23,982 bases of DNA from Clostridia bacterium (GTDB taxonomy: Bacteria > Bacillota > Clostridia > Christensenellales > CAG-138). Shown one piece after another: positions 16,004 through 22,571 of the stretch (positions are counted from its first letter, which is position 1; each line of letters opens with the position of its first letter). The notes below the pieces were generated by a model that was given only the letters and a program-made list of their open reading frames with translations, was not told the origin of the DNA and made no database searches. Location of the stretch: assembly GCA_030530185.1 (NCBI GenBank), contig JAUMVL010000003.1, forward strand, positions 1 to 23,982, read 5' to 3'. The position numbers and the translations under genes were made by a program.

Positions 16004-16741
16004 TCAGCAAAAGCTTTCCAGCCCCTCGATCGCATACACTCTGACCGGGCAGGAATCCAGGCCGATGATCGGCAACGGCGCGTAGCTGATAAAGAACGTG
16101 TCCGTTTGCAGCAGCTCCAAATTCTGCAGCACCTCCAGAAACAGACAGTTCTGCGCCATCAGAATGTCGTGGAACGGCTTGACGTTTTCGTTGCTGTCCT
16201 CGATCGAGACGCCGTCCCCAAAGCCGACGCACTTCGCGCCGTGTGCCGCAAGCCACTTTGCGCTGTCCCCACCGACGATCAGACGATGATCGTCCGGTCC
16301 GTTCGTCGCCGGCGTAAACGGCGGCAGCTTGTGCGGACTGTCCAAAATCACCGTATCGCCCGGCTGCATCCGATCCCCGATCGCCTTTTCGAGATCCTCG
16401 CCGGTGATCTGATGATTCATCGGCAGATCCAGCGTGACATAAATGCCTCTGCCCATAAAGTTCGTCAGCGGCAGCTCGGCAACGCTCGGCCACTCCTCAT
16501 CGTGGTGATAGGGGCACTCGCAATGCGTTCCGAGATGGCTCGTGAGATCCATGATCGTATGAAAGTCCGGAATCGCGCCGCCGGTGTTGTACCGCCAAAG
16601 GCGGCAGCGACGGCTCTCCGTGTTCGGATCGAGCGTCTTGGTCAGATCGACGATATGCAGTCCTCCCATTGTGTATTCCTTCGGCGGGAGCTCCTTCGGC
16701 ACCCGCTTCGGATTTCCGGCAACCCAGTTATAATCCGACAT
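16004..16741 (-). CDS. Cyclase-family (kynurenine formamidase-like) metal hydrolase
   Basis: A 245-residue member of the cyclase family (PF04199 type), which contains metal-dependent amidases and lactone or ester hydrolases such as bacterial kynurenine formamidase and isatin hydrolase. The metal-binding motif HxGTHxDxPxH appears as H69-LGTH73-CECPYH79, with Glu in place of the usual Asp. The C-terminal PLPIIGLDSCPVRVYAIEG (223-241) is also typical. ATG at 16741 follows AAAGGAGAGAAAAC. It is the second gene of the operon, 23 bases after the reductase-like stop. A ring-opening or ester/amide hydrolysis step is a reasonable guess; a tryptophan role is not supported because no kynureninase or dioxygenase gene is near. 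Confidence 0.83.
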   Translation of the reverse strand: MSDYNWVAGNPKRVPKELPPKEYTMGGLHIVDLTKTLDPNTESRRCRLWRYNTGGAIPDFHTIMDLTSHLGTHCECPYHHDEEWPSVAELPLTNFMGRGIYVTLDLPMNHQITGEDLEKAIGDRMQPGDTVILDSPHKLPPFTPATNGPDDHRLIVGGDSAKWLAAHGAKCVGFGDGVSIEDSNENVKPFHDILMAQNCLFLEVLQNLELLQTDTFFISYAPLPIIGLDSCPVRVYAIEGLESFC

Positions 16742-16764
16742 GTTTTCTCTCCTTTACTCAATCG

Positions 16765-17673
16765 TTATCGCTGCTCCAGCGCATGGATCAAATGCACAAT
16801 CATCTCATGATACGGTACCGCGATCCCGAGCGTCTTTGCCGCTTCGATCACGCTGCCGCTGATCGTGTCGACCTCCGTCCGGCGTCCGTCGCGGATGTCC
16901 GCATAGATGGAGGTGTATCCGTTCTTGGCGTTGCGGCAAACCTGCTCGACCTCCGCCAACACCTCCGCTTCTTCAAAGCAGACAAACCCCTCTGCGTTCG
17001 CAACCTGTACCGCTTCCCGGCACAGTGTCGCCATCACGGCGTGCGCGTGTTCGTTCTCGCAAAGAAATCCGAGCGGCACCTGCAAAACGGCCGTCAAGGC
17101 GCTTGCCGATGTGTTCGTAAACAGTTTCTTCCAAATCTGCCGCTTCACGTCCTGTGCCGTCACGCAGTCAATTCCGCAAGCTGTAAAGCTCTCGGCAATC
17201 GGCTCCAAACGCGAACTGTCACCCTCGAGCAGGCCGATCGTCGTCTGTCCGCAGCCGCCGTGCGAGATCTCGCCGTTCGCCAGCACCGAACTGTTGTGCT
17301 GTGTCGTGCCGATAATGACATGCGCCCGGTCTGCAAACTGCAGCAGCTTCGCTTCGTGCCCGGCGCCGTTCTGAAGCGTCATGATGTAGGTATTCTCGCC
17401 GATCAGCGCACGGTTCGCCTCGAGTGCCGCCGTCGTGTACATGGCTTTTACAAAAACCAGAATCAGATCCACCGGTTCCATTCCCGCCGTTTCGGAAACG
17501 ATCTTGGGAAAGAATCGCTGCTCGACCGCACCGGTGTGCACCAAAATGCCGTCCGTACGAATCCTCTCCACGCGCTCCCGGCTGACTTCCACCAAACAAA
17601 CATCGTTCCGCTCGGATAAGTATCCGCCGAACAGCATGCCCATGGCTCCGGCGCCCAAAACCGCAATCCTCAT
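16765..17673 (-). CDS. Ketopantoate reductase (PanE/ApbA)-family dehydrogenase
   Basis: A 302-residue NAD(P)-dependent 2-keto/2-hydroxyacid reductase of the PanE/ApbA family. Visible are the dinucleotide loop GAGAMG (7-12), the QNGAG motif (101-105), the catalytic Lys region KRQIWKKLFTN (177-187) and the C-terminal GRRTEVDTISG (263-273). The full-length sequence looks intact. ATG at 17673 follows AAGGAGGACCGGA. It is the first gene of the operon, with a leader of about 65 bases. Because of its catabolic neighbours I do not assign panE: vitamin B5 synthesis is possible but a private 2-hydroxyacid dehydrogenase role fits the context better. Confidence 0.85.
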   Translation of the reverse strand: MRIAVLGAGAMGMLFGGYLSERNDVCLVEVSRERVERIRTDGILVHTGAVEQRFFPKIVSETAGMEPVDLILVFVKAMYTTAALEANRALIGENTYIMTLQNGAGHEAKLLQFADRAHVIIGTTQHNSSVLANGEISHGGCGQTTIGLLEGDSSRLEPIAESFTACGIDCVTAQDVKRQIWKKLFTNTSASALTAVLQVPLGFLCENEHAHAVMATLCREAVQVANAEGFVCFEEAEVLAEVEQVCRNAKNGYTSIYADIRDGRRTEVDTISGSVIEAAKTLGIAVPYHEMIVHLIHALEQR

Positions 17674-17724
17674 TCCGGTCCTCCTTCATTCTCGCTACTT
17701 TCTGCTCAGCCTGTAGATCGATCT

Positions 17725-17740
17725 TTGCAATCGATTACAA
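17725..17740 (-). promoter_or_regulatory. Operator O1 at the operon transcription start
   Basis: TTGTAATCGATTGCAA on the minus strand is a near-perfect palindrome, placed five bases behind the -10 box so that a bound protein would block initiation. The related sites are at 17922-17937, 18374-18389 and possibly 18478-18491. It is the type of site bound by LacI-family proteins, so the adjacent LacI gene is the obvious candidate. It also fits the CcpA cre consensus WTGNAANCGNWNNCAW, so catabolite repression is an alternative. Confidence 0.7.
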
Positions 17741-17745
17741 TACGT

Positions 17746-17774
17746 ATTATACGGTATCATGTTTCAAAAAGCAA
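17746..17774 (-). promoter_or_regulatory. Promoter of the 20-gene operon
   Basis: On the minus strand TTGCTT (17769-17774) is separated by exactly 17 bases from a perfect TATAAT (17746-17751). The predicted start near 17739 falls inside operator O1, giving a leader of about 65 bases before the reductase-like gene. No other comparably good promoter was noticed within the downstream operon. Confidence 0.7.
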
Positions 17775-17921
17775 GAGCATTTTGAAAAAATATTTACGTT
17801 TGCTTTACTTTTCTTCTCAATTCGGATCCGTTTCGACCGGTAAAACCTCCGTTTTTTGTCATATTTTTATGTTCAGAGGAGTGCACGCCGCTTTGTGGAA
17901 AATGTTTTAAAATGTTAATTA

Positions 17922-17937
17922 TTGCAATCGTTTCTAA
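17922..17937. promoter_or_regulatory. Operator-like site O2 in the control region
   Basis: TTGCAATCGTTTCTAA shares the TTGCAATCG core of the other sites but has a weaker second half. It lies behind the cupin terminator and about 190 bases upstream of O1, with no convincing promoter beside it. A secondary site for looping is possible. The stretch 17775-17942 contains no gene that I can support. Confidence 0.45.
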
Positions 17938-17944
17938 TTTTTGG

Positions 17945-17982
17945 AAAAAAGAATGGCAGACAACCTGTTCCGGCTGCCTGCC
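17945..17982 (-). terminator. Rho-independent terminator of the cupin gene
   Basis: On the minus strand an 11-bp stem with two wobbles (17955-17965 with 17972-17982) and six-base loop is followed by ATTCTTTTTTCC. It lies 25 bases after the cupin stop, separating the cupin transcript from the operon promoter. Confidence 0.75.
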
Positions 17983-18007
17983 AGTGGAGGAAAGGAACGA
18001 AGAAGAA

Positions 18008-18358
18008 TCAGTCGTATAGGATTAAAGCAATCAGCTCGAGGGGCTCCGTCCCAATGCACGTGACGCCGTGACCCGTTCCGGAAGGCGTGAAGGTCACATC
18101 GCCGGCTTCGATGACGGTCATTGTCCCGTTATCGTTATATTCGCCCTTGCCGCTGACGACATAATACAGCTCCGTATCGCCCTGATGCACATGAAATCCG
18201 ATCCCGTTTCCCGGAAGAACGGTCGTATGGGCAAAAACGCGGCCCTTTCCGTTCAGTTCATCGCTGCTGTTGATCAGGTTTCGTACGGTAATAAACCCCG
18301 GCGCTCCGAATTTGTGTTCCGGGCGCTCAATGATTCTGTCCCCGCTTCTGCGAATCAT
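18008..18358 (-). CDS. Small single-domain cupin protein
   Basis: A 116-residue cytoplasmic cupin. Motif 1 is visible as GIGFHVHQGDTELYYVVSGKG (His56, His58, Glu63) and motif 2 as GDVTFTPSGTGHGV (His97), a complete metal-binding set. Family members are isomerases, dioxygenases, lyases or sugar-binding proteins; the sequence does not decide. ATG at 18358 has AGGAG ten bases upstream; the in-frame TTG at 18379 overlaps the operator. It forms a single-gene transcript with its own promoter, operator and terminator, and shares the operator type with the large operon, so it is likely part of the same regulon. Confidence 0.82.
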   Translation of the reverse strand: MIRRSGDRIIERPEHKFGAPGFITVRNLINSSDELNGKGRVFAHTTVLPGNGIGFHVHQGDTELYYVVSGKGEYNDNGTMTVIEAGDVTFTPSGTGHGVTCIGTEPLELIALILYD

Positions 18359-18373
18359 TTTGGCATTTCTCCT

Positions 18374-18389
18374 TTGCAATCGATTTCTT
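18374..18389 (-). promoter_or_regulatory. Operator O3 at the cupin transcription start
   Basis: AAGAAATCGATTGCAA on the minus strand repeats the O1 core GAAATCGATTGCAA/GTAATCGATTGCAA. It lies just behind the cupin -10 box, the same geometry as at the main operon. Confidence 0.65.
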
Positions 18390-18396
18390 TACTTAT

Positions 18397-18425
18397 ATTA
18401 TACATAGCAACCCAATACTTGTCAA
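18397..18425 (-). promoter_or_regulatory. Promoter of the cupin gene
   Basis: Consensus TTGACA (18420-18425) and TATAAT (18397-18402) on the minus strand with a 17-base spacer. An intrinsically strong sigma-A promoter placed directly before an operator implies tight repression. Confidence 0.78.
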
Positions 18426-18477
18426 CGATCTTCTCTGTTTTTCGGTTTGAAAAAAAGGGAAGAAAAGCAGAAAGAAC

Positions 18478-18491
18478 TGCAACCAATTGCA
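18478..18491. promoter_or_regulatory. Possible operator O4 upstream of the LacI gene
   Basis: TGCAACCAATTGCA is an inverted repeat with the same TGCAA half-site as O1 and O3 but a different centre (CCAA instead of TCGA). It sits just upstream of the regulator's -35 box and could serve autoregulation. The match may be chance. Confidence 0.35.
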
Positions 18492-18500
18492 TTTTTTCGT

Positions 18501-18529
18501 TTGACTTTCCGGGTACAATCCAGTACAAT
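18501..18529 (+). promoter_or_regulatory. Promoter of the LacI-family gene
   Basis: TTGACT (18501-18506), 17-base spacer, TACAAT (18524-18529). The start codon lies 19 bases beyond the -10 box, so the leader is very short. It diverges from the cupin promoter. Confidence 0.7.
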
Positions 18530-18547
18530 AGCAGACAGGGGGAATAT

Positions 18548-19540
18548 ATGCAGGTAACAATTTACGATATTGCAAAGATGGCGAATGTCTCTGCAAGCAC
18601 GGTTTCGCGCGTTGTCAACAACAAGGATAACGTCAATTCAAAGACGCGCGCCAAAATTCTGAAGCTGCTTGCCGAGCATAATTATGTCCCGAACGAAGCT
18701 GCGCGCGGGTTGGTCATGCAATCCTCCCATATGATCGGAATTCTGATCACCGATATTCGTACCACGCAGCATACCGACGGGATCTACTATATCGAGCGCG
18801 AGTTGGCGGCACACGGGTATTCGTGCCTGATTCACAATACCGGCCGCGACGAAAGCAACTGGATCAGCTATATTCAGGCCTTGAGCCAGCGCAAGATCGA
18901 GGCATTGGTGCTGATGGGCTCGATCTATCAGTCCGATGTCGTTCGGGAAGCGCTGCGGCTGTATCTGCCGTCGATTCCGGTCGTAATTTGCAACGGATAT
19001 CTGAACGCGCCGAATGTGTACGGTCTGGTGGCGGACGAGCTGAACGGCGTTGCCGATTGCGTCGCGCTGCTGAAGAAGAAGGGGCGCACGCACCCAGCGT
19101 TTTTGATGAACCAAACGACGCCGAGCAACGAGCAGAAAAAAGAGGGCTTTACCGTCGGCATGGCGCGGCATTATCCCAATCTGCCCTTAATCGAAGTGGA
19201 AAGCGGCAATGCCTTTTCGGAGATCAACGCAGCCACGATTCAAATGCTGAAGCAGCATCCCGAGATTGACAGCATCATCTATTCGGAAGACATGCTTGCC
19301 GCGGTCGGCCTGCGCACGCTCGCGGATATGGGCAAGCGTGTGCCGGAGGACATCGCCGTGATCGGCATCAACAATTCGGACTATGCCAAGCTGTCCATCC
19401 CCACCCTGACCTCGCTCGACAACATGCTCTACGACGTCTCAATCACCGCGGCCCGCAACATTCTCGCCCTCCTCTCCGGCCAGCGCGTCAGCCGCAAAAT
19501 GCTGATCTGCACCGAGATTGTGGAGCGACAGTCGACGTGA
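18548..19540 (+). CDS. LacI-family transcriptional regulator
   Basis: A 330-residue full-length regulator. The N-terminal helix-turn-helix IYDIAKMANVSASTVSRVVN (5-24) and hinge helix AARGLVMQ (51-58) are standard. The rest is a periplasmic-binding-type sensor domain (about 61-326), including DSIIYSEDMLAAVGLRTLA and the family's VPEDIAVIGINN segment. ATG at 18548 follows GGGGG and starts the helix-turn-helix at the expected distance. It is divergent from the cupin and main operon, whose promoters carry LacI-type sites, so it is the likely local repressor, relieved by an intermediate of the pathway. No clear terminator follows it; the sequence after 19540 is degenerate. Confidence 0.93.
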   Translation: MQVTIYDIAKMANVSASTVSRVVNNKDNVNSKTRAKILKLLAEHNYVPNEAARGLVMQSSHMIGILITDIRTTQHTDGIYYIERELAAHGYSCLIHNTGRDESNWISYIQALSQRKIEALVLMGSIYQSDVVREALRLYLPSIPVVICNGYLNAPNVYGLVADELNGVADCVALLKKKGRTHPAFLMNQTTPSNEQKKEGFTVGMARHYPNLPLIEVESGNAFSEINAATIQMLKQHPEIDSIIYSEDMLAAVGLRTLADMGKRVPEDIAVIGINNSDYAKLSIPTLTSLDNMLYDVSITAARNILALLSGQRVSRKMLICTEIVERQST

Positions 19541-19934
19541 GATTTCCTGGGCCGACAAAAAGCAAGGTCAAATGGTATCATAAATCTTTGAACGCATAAA
19601 GGAGCCCGTCAAGTCCCTCTGAAAAAGTTTCTGAATGGCTCCTCGTATAATAGATTTCGTAGTGATTAGTAACCCTCGACAAGGTCATGTGCTACACTGT
19701 TGAGAATGCTGTTCATTGGTTTGTTGCTCCTGCCGCATGACGGTTTTTGAAAGGCTCCAACCACAGCCTCTTTGTGCGTTTGTTAATCAGTCAGATACCG
19801 CTCGACGGTTGATTTGGAATGAGGTTATAAGAGCAAAGCGTCCTGTGGGTCCCAACAGCATCGAAATCTATCTATAGAATGAAATAGGACAAAGCCATAA
19901 TTGCTCTAACTGAAACAGAGCCGAAATGACACTG
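19541..19934. other. Non-coding degenerate region behind the LacI gene
   Basis: No gene can be supported over about 390 bases. Present are a widely spaced inverted repeat (AGGAGCC at 19600-19606, GGCTCCT at 19637-19643) and short broken frames, one of 16 codons from an ATG on the minus strand ending in DLVEGY. It looks like remnants of an inserted element, but no transposase or integrase motif is recognisable. Confidence 0.4.
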
Positions 19935-19950
19935 TCACTTCGGCTCTGTT
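19914..19950 (-). terminator. Long palindromic hairpin
   Basis: AACAGAGCCGAA (19914-19925) pairs perfectly with TTCGGCTCTGTT (19939-19950), and the centre TGACACTGTCA continues the palindrome apart from one mismatch. It lies just behind the stop of the fragment at 19979-20088 on the minus strand. A T-rich tract follows on the plus strand (CCTCTTTTATAA) and a weak one on the minus strand. Probably a bidirectional terminator. Confidence 0.6.
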
Positions 19951-19978
19951 CCTCTTTTATAACCATCTATCGCTCGCT

Positions 19979-20088
19979 TTATGCGACTTTCCAATAGGCG
20001 CGGATCGTAAGCGAGCGGCTCCATTTTGCAAGGTTTTTCTTCATTTTTGTCTGATATTTCAGCTCTGTCAGAAAGATTCCTTTTGTTT
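19979..20088 (-). pseudogene. C-terminal fragment of an unrecognised protein within the repeat
   Basis: On the minus strand one frame reads as a plausible basic protein end: TELKYQTKMKKNLAKW, then SRSLTIRAYWKVA and TAA. The equivalent frame is open in repeat copy 1 through to the window edge, with a few residue changes. It begins at the junction with cotJC, so the start is missing. A second open frame through the same bases continues directly from cotJC. I do not recognise either product. Confidence 0.35.
19998..20088. repeat. Direct repeat copy 2
   Basis: Matches bases 1-85 in the same orientation. On its right the similarity ends at the boundary with cotJC, at the same base position within the repeat as copy 1 ends against the HAD gene. 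The two copies bracket the operon, the regulator and the HAD fragment. Confidence 0.75.
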
Positions 20089-20213
20089 GCGCACACGTCG
20101 CTGTCCGGGCCGCCGTACTGTGCCATCAGCAATTTTGCCATGCGCACGTCCGGGCGGGTAATCGAAACGGGGTATTCGAGTCGTTTTTCATAAATCCACA
20201 TAAGCGTTCCTCC

Positions 20214-20462
20214 TTACAGCTGCCACGGCCATTTCTGATCGACCCAGCTGCCGGCGTTGTGCGCGCTCGACCCAAAGTTCATCAGCGGGCCGTACTGGGT
20301 TTCATAGGTGTTCATCAGATCGTGCAACTGATCGGCATAGCAATTGAAGTCCGCCGTCGCGATCGCATCTTCGGGATGCGTATCGAGATACAGCTGCAGT
20401 TCCACGCAGGCAAACCGCGTTTCCGCGATCCTGCTGAGCAGCGCCTGTTCGCAAAGTTCCAT
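20214..20462 (-). CDS. cotJB: Spore coat protein CotJB
   Basis: An 82-residue protein matching CotJB: CVELQLYLDTHPED in the first half and the C-terminal YETQYGPLMNFGSSAHNAGS then WPWQL. CotJB is a small inner-coat component made in the mother cell, working with CotJA and CotJC. ATG at 20462 follows AAAGGAGTGCTGAAT; the site overlaps the end of cotJA, so the two are coupled. Looks intact. Confidence 0.9.
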   Translation of the reverse strand: MELCEQALLSRIAETRFACVELQLYLDTHPEDAIATADFNCYADQLHDLMNTYETQYGPLMNFGSSAHNAGSWVDQKWPWQL

Positions 20463-20464
20463 AT

Positions 20465-20728
20465 TCAGCACTCCTTTCGTCCATACGGGTACGGGGAAAC
20501 CAGCTCGGGGAACAGCGTTCCATGATCGAGCGCCTCCTCGGGGCGATACCCCGCACGATATACCTGTGACGGAAAATAGATCGACGCAAGGCCGCAGCCG
20601 CCGGATTCACAGCGTCCTGCGGGGCCGACATCCCCCGCGGGCACGACGCCATCCACGCGCATCGGGTCGATCGCCTCCGGACGGCCCGTAAAGCAGCATG
20701 CTTCGCCGCTTGCAAAGTTCTGTTGCAT
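20465..20728 (-). CDS. cotJA: Spore coat protein CotJA
   Basis: An 87-residue protein. The family core is the C-terminal half: LASIYFPSQVYRAGYRPEEA and HGTLFPELVSPYPYGRKEC. The N-terminus is Cys-rich. ATG at 20728 has an excellent site (AAAAGGAGGTCAACT). The stop lies two bases before the cotJB start. The short spore-coat protein is needed in other species for assembly of CotJC into the coat. Confidence 0.9.
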   Translation of the reverse strand: MQQNFASGEACCFTGRPEAIDPMRVDGVVPAGDVGPAGRCESGGCGLASIYFPSQVYRAGYRPEEALDHGTLFPELVSPYPYGRKEC

Positions 20729-20806
20729 AGTTGACCTCCTTTTGTTTCTGCCCTCGAACGGGGCAAAGCGTTTTGTTATACAGTATGGATTTTTGACAAA
20801 AATCGT

Positions 20807-20835
20807 GCATATTTTCCAGCGCCACCTCATACAAA
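20807..20835 (+). promoter_or_regulatory. Sigma-E-like promoter of ylmC
   Basis: GCATATT (20807-20813), 14-base spacer and CATACAAA (20828-20835) match the mother-cell sigma-E consensus closely. The distance to the ylmC start is about 40 bases. A weaker sigma-E-type -10 (CATACTGT, 20780-20787) faces the other way before cotJA, without a good -35 element. Sporulation expression of both operons is expected in the family. Confidence 0.55.
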
Positions 20836-20882
20836 GAATAGCGGAGGGCGGTATGAATCAATCACTTTGCGGAGGGCACAAA

Positions 20883-21125
20883 ATGGAACAAAAGCTGACT
20901 TTCTCCGATCTCAAATCACGCGAGGTTATCAACATCGCGGACGGTGCGCGCCTCGGATGTGTCTGCGATCTCGAGCTCGAAATCCCGTCGGGGCGGATCC
21001 TTGCTTTGATCGTCCCCGGCGAATCGAAATGGTTCGGGCTTTTGAAAGGTGACGACGGGCTGATCATCCCGTATCATCGCATAAAAAAGTTTGGAGAAGA
21101 TGTAATTTTAGTGGAGTTGTGCTAA
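20883..21125 (+). CDS. ylmC: YlmC/YmxH-family PRC-barrel sporulation protein
   Basis: An 80-residue PRC-barrel protein: LTFSDLKSREVINIADGARL then GCVCDLELEIPSGRI and the closing HRIKKFGEDVILVEL. This matches YlmC/YmxH, a conserved sporulation-associated protein of Firmicutes with no defined biochemical function. ATG at 20883 follows GGAGGGCACAAA. An in-frame ATG further upstream (20853) is less well placed. It is followed by nrdR. Confidence 0.88.
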   Translation: MEQKLTFSDLKSREVINIADGARLGCVCDLELEIPSGRILALIVPGESKWFGLLKGDDGLIIPYHRIKKFGEDVILVELC

Positions 21126-21132
21126 AATCTGT

Positions 21133-21140
21133 GCTATAAT
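21133..21140 (+). promoter_or_regulatory. Extended -10 promoter of nrdR
   Basis: TGCTATAAT (from 21132) is an extended -10 element with perfect TATAAT at 21135-21140. No good -35 box is present at 17 bases upstream, as allowed for extended -10 promoters. It gives a leader of about 60 bases to nrdR. Confidence 0.45.
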
Positions 21141-21204
21141 GATATTTGAATATTTTTGCCGCGGCAAACAGCCTGCGGCAGTAAGCATACAGGAGGACAA
21201 GCCC

Positions 21205-21660
21205 ATGAAATGTCGTTACTGTGGAAGCATTGACAGCCGCGTGGTCGATTCCCGTCCGAGTGAAGACGGTCTTTCGATCCGCCGCCGCCGCGAGTGCAAT
21301 GCCTGCGGCCGCCGCTTCACGACCTTCGAGCGCATTGAGGAAAACCCGATCATGGTCGTCAAGCGCGACGGACGGCGCGAACCGTTTGAACGTGAAAAGG
21401 TCGCGATCGGCATTCGCAAAGCGTGTGAAAAGCGTCCGATCTCTGCGGATACGCAGAATCGCATGCTTGACGCAATCTGCCAGGAAGTCAACAATTCAAA
21501 CGAGTCCGAAATCTCTACCCGCGCCATCGGTGATCTTGTCATGAAGCAGCTGCGCGACATCGACGAGGTAGCCTACGTGCGCTTCGCTTCGGTCTATCGG
21601 GAATTCAAGGACACCCAGACGTTTATGGAGGAACTCCAGCGTCTCCTGAACGAAAAATGA
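21205..21660 (+). CDS. nrdR: Transcriptional repressor NrdR
   Basis: A 151-residue repressor of ribonucleotide reductase genes. The N-terminal zinc ribbon has Cys3, Cys6, Cys31 and Cys34; the nucleotide-sensing ATP-cone follows from about residue 49 (VVKRDGRREPFEREKVAIGI). ATG at 21205 follows AGGAGGACAAGCCC. The stop overlaps the next start by four bases (ATGA). No reductase gene is in the window. Confidence 0.96.
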   Translation: MKCRYCGSIDSRVVDSRPSEDGLSIRRRRECNACGRRFTTFERIEENPIMVVKRDGRREPFEREKVAIGIRKACEKRPISADTQNRMLDAICQEVNNSNESEISTRAIGDLVMKQLRDIDEVAYVRFASVYREFKDTQTFMEELQRLLNEK

Positions 21661-22502
21661 CGCAGGCCGAGTTTCTTTCCCGGTATCGTTCCCTTTCCCG
21701 CGGCTATGCGTACCATGACTGCGGCAACGACGTCGGCCTGTACCGGCTGCCGTCCTTTTCGGCATGCCCCGGAATCGACCATGGCTTCACGGCCAAGACC
21801 GGCGGCGTATCCAAAGGACCGTTTGCTTCGCTGAATCTGAGTTTTACCCGTCCGGAACAGCGCGAAAACGTGATGGAAAACTATCGCATTTTTGCAAATG
21901 CCGCCCATATTCCGTGGGAAAGCATGGTTATGGATTCCTATGAACACGGTACAACGGTGCGCTATGTGACCCGTGACGACTGCGGAAAGGGCTACTTATG
22001 CGACCCGCTGCCCGCCTGCGACGGACTTGTGACCGATGTTCCCGGCGTTACGCTGATTACGGGCCACGCGGACTGCATGGCATTCTTCTTTTACGACCCG
22101 CATCAGAATGTCATCGGCCTGTGCCACGCGGGATGGCGCGGCGCGCTCGGACGGATCGGACGTGAAGTCGTACGCGTAATGCAGCAGCATGGAAGCGATC
22201 CAAAGGATATTCTTGCAGGCGTCGGGCCGTCGATCTGTCCACGCTGTTTTGAGGTCGGCGACGACGTGGCGGACGCGTTCGAAGCAGCTTTCCCAGACTG
22301 TCCGCTTCGCAGTACCAACGCAAAAGGCCGCGCCACAGTCGATCTTTGGCAGGTCGCCATGTGTCAATTTCTCGAAGCCGGTGTGCTGCCCGCGAACATT
22401 TCTCTGATGAATGTCTGCACAATCGAGGACGAACGTCTCTTTTCCTACCGCCGTGACGGTCGCACCGGCGGAATGGCGGCGTATTTGCGGATGCTGCCGT
22501 GA
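21657..22502 (+). CDS. YfiH/LACC1-family purine nucleoside phosphorylase-like protein
   Basis: A 281-residue member of the YfiH (DUF152, former polyphenol oxidase) family, whose studied members are multifunctional purine nucleoside enzymes. The expected active-site residues are present: His97 in EHGTTV, Cys140 in GHADC and His157 in CHAGWRG. The C-terminal end FSYRRDGRTGGMAA is also typical. It overlaps nrdR by four bases, so the two are translationally coupled, an arrangement seen in other Clostridia. Confidence 0.9.
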   Translation: MTQAEFLSRYRSLSRGYAYHDCGNDVGLYRLPSFSACPGIDHGFTAKTGGVSKGPFASLNLSFTRPEQRENVMENYRIFANAAHIPWESMVMDSYEHGTTVRYVTRDDCGKGYLCDPLPACDGLVTDVPGVTLITGHADCMAFFFYDPHQNVIGLCHAGWRGALGRIGREVVRVMQQHGSDPKDILAGVGPSICPRCFEVGDDVADAFEAAFPDCPLRSTNAKGRATVDLWQVAMCQFLEAGVLPANISLMNVCTIEDERLFSYRRDGRTGGMAAYLRMLP

Positions 22503-22571
22503 CGAAGCGTTCCTTTCACGCAGAGAAAGCAGGTCAAGGGAGCTGCTGTCGGCAAAAAATGCCCCGAAACA

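Larger units (their letters stand above)
19935..20201 (-). pseudogene. cotJC: cotJC, truncated and fused to repeat sequence
   Basis: The first 36-40 codons are clear CotJC: MWIYEKRLEYPVSITRPD and AKLLMAQYGGPD. CotJC is a spore-coat manganese catalase-like protein of about 190 residues. After about base 20090 the frame runs into the repeat and encodes unrelated residues to a stop at 19935-19937, 88 residues in total. The di-manganese ligands lie beyond the break, so no catalase activity is expected. Start ATG at 20201 follows AAGGAGGAACGCTT, 12 bases after the cotJB stop. The operon order cotJA-cotJB-cotJC is normal; only the third gene is broken. The rest of cotJC is not in this window. Confidence 0.8.

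Noticed and set aside
1..20088. Composite transposon bounded by the two repeats
   Set aside because: No transposase, integrase or target duplication could be seen, and the outer part of copy 1 is outside the window. A rearrangement or misassembly is equally possible.
20780..20808. Sigma-E promoter for cotJA
   Set aside because: The -10 element CATACTGT is acceptable, but the -35 position (GCACGAT) is poor, so I do not list it as a feature.
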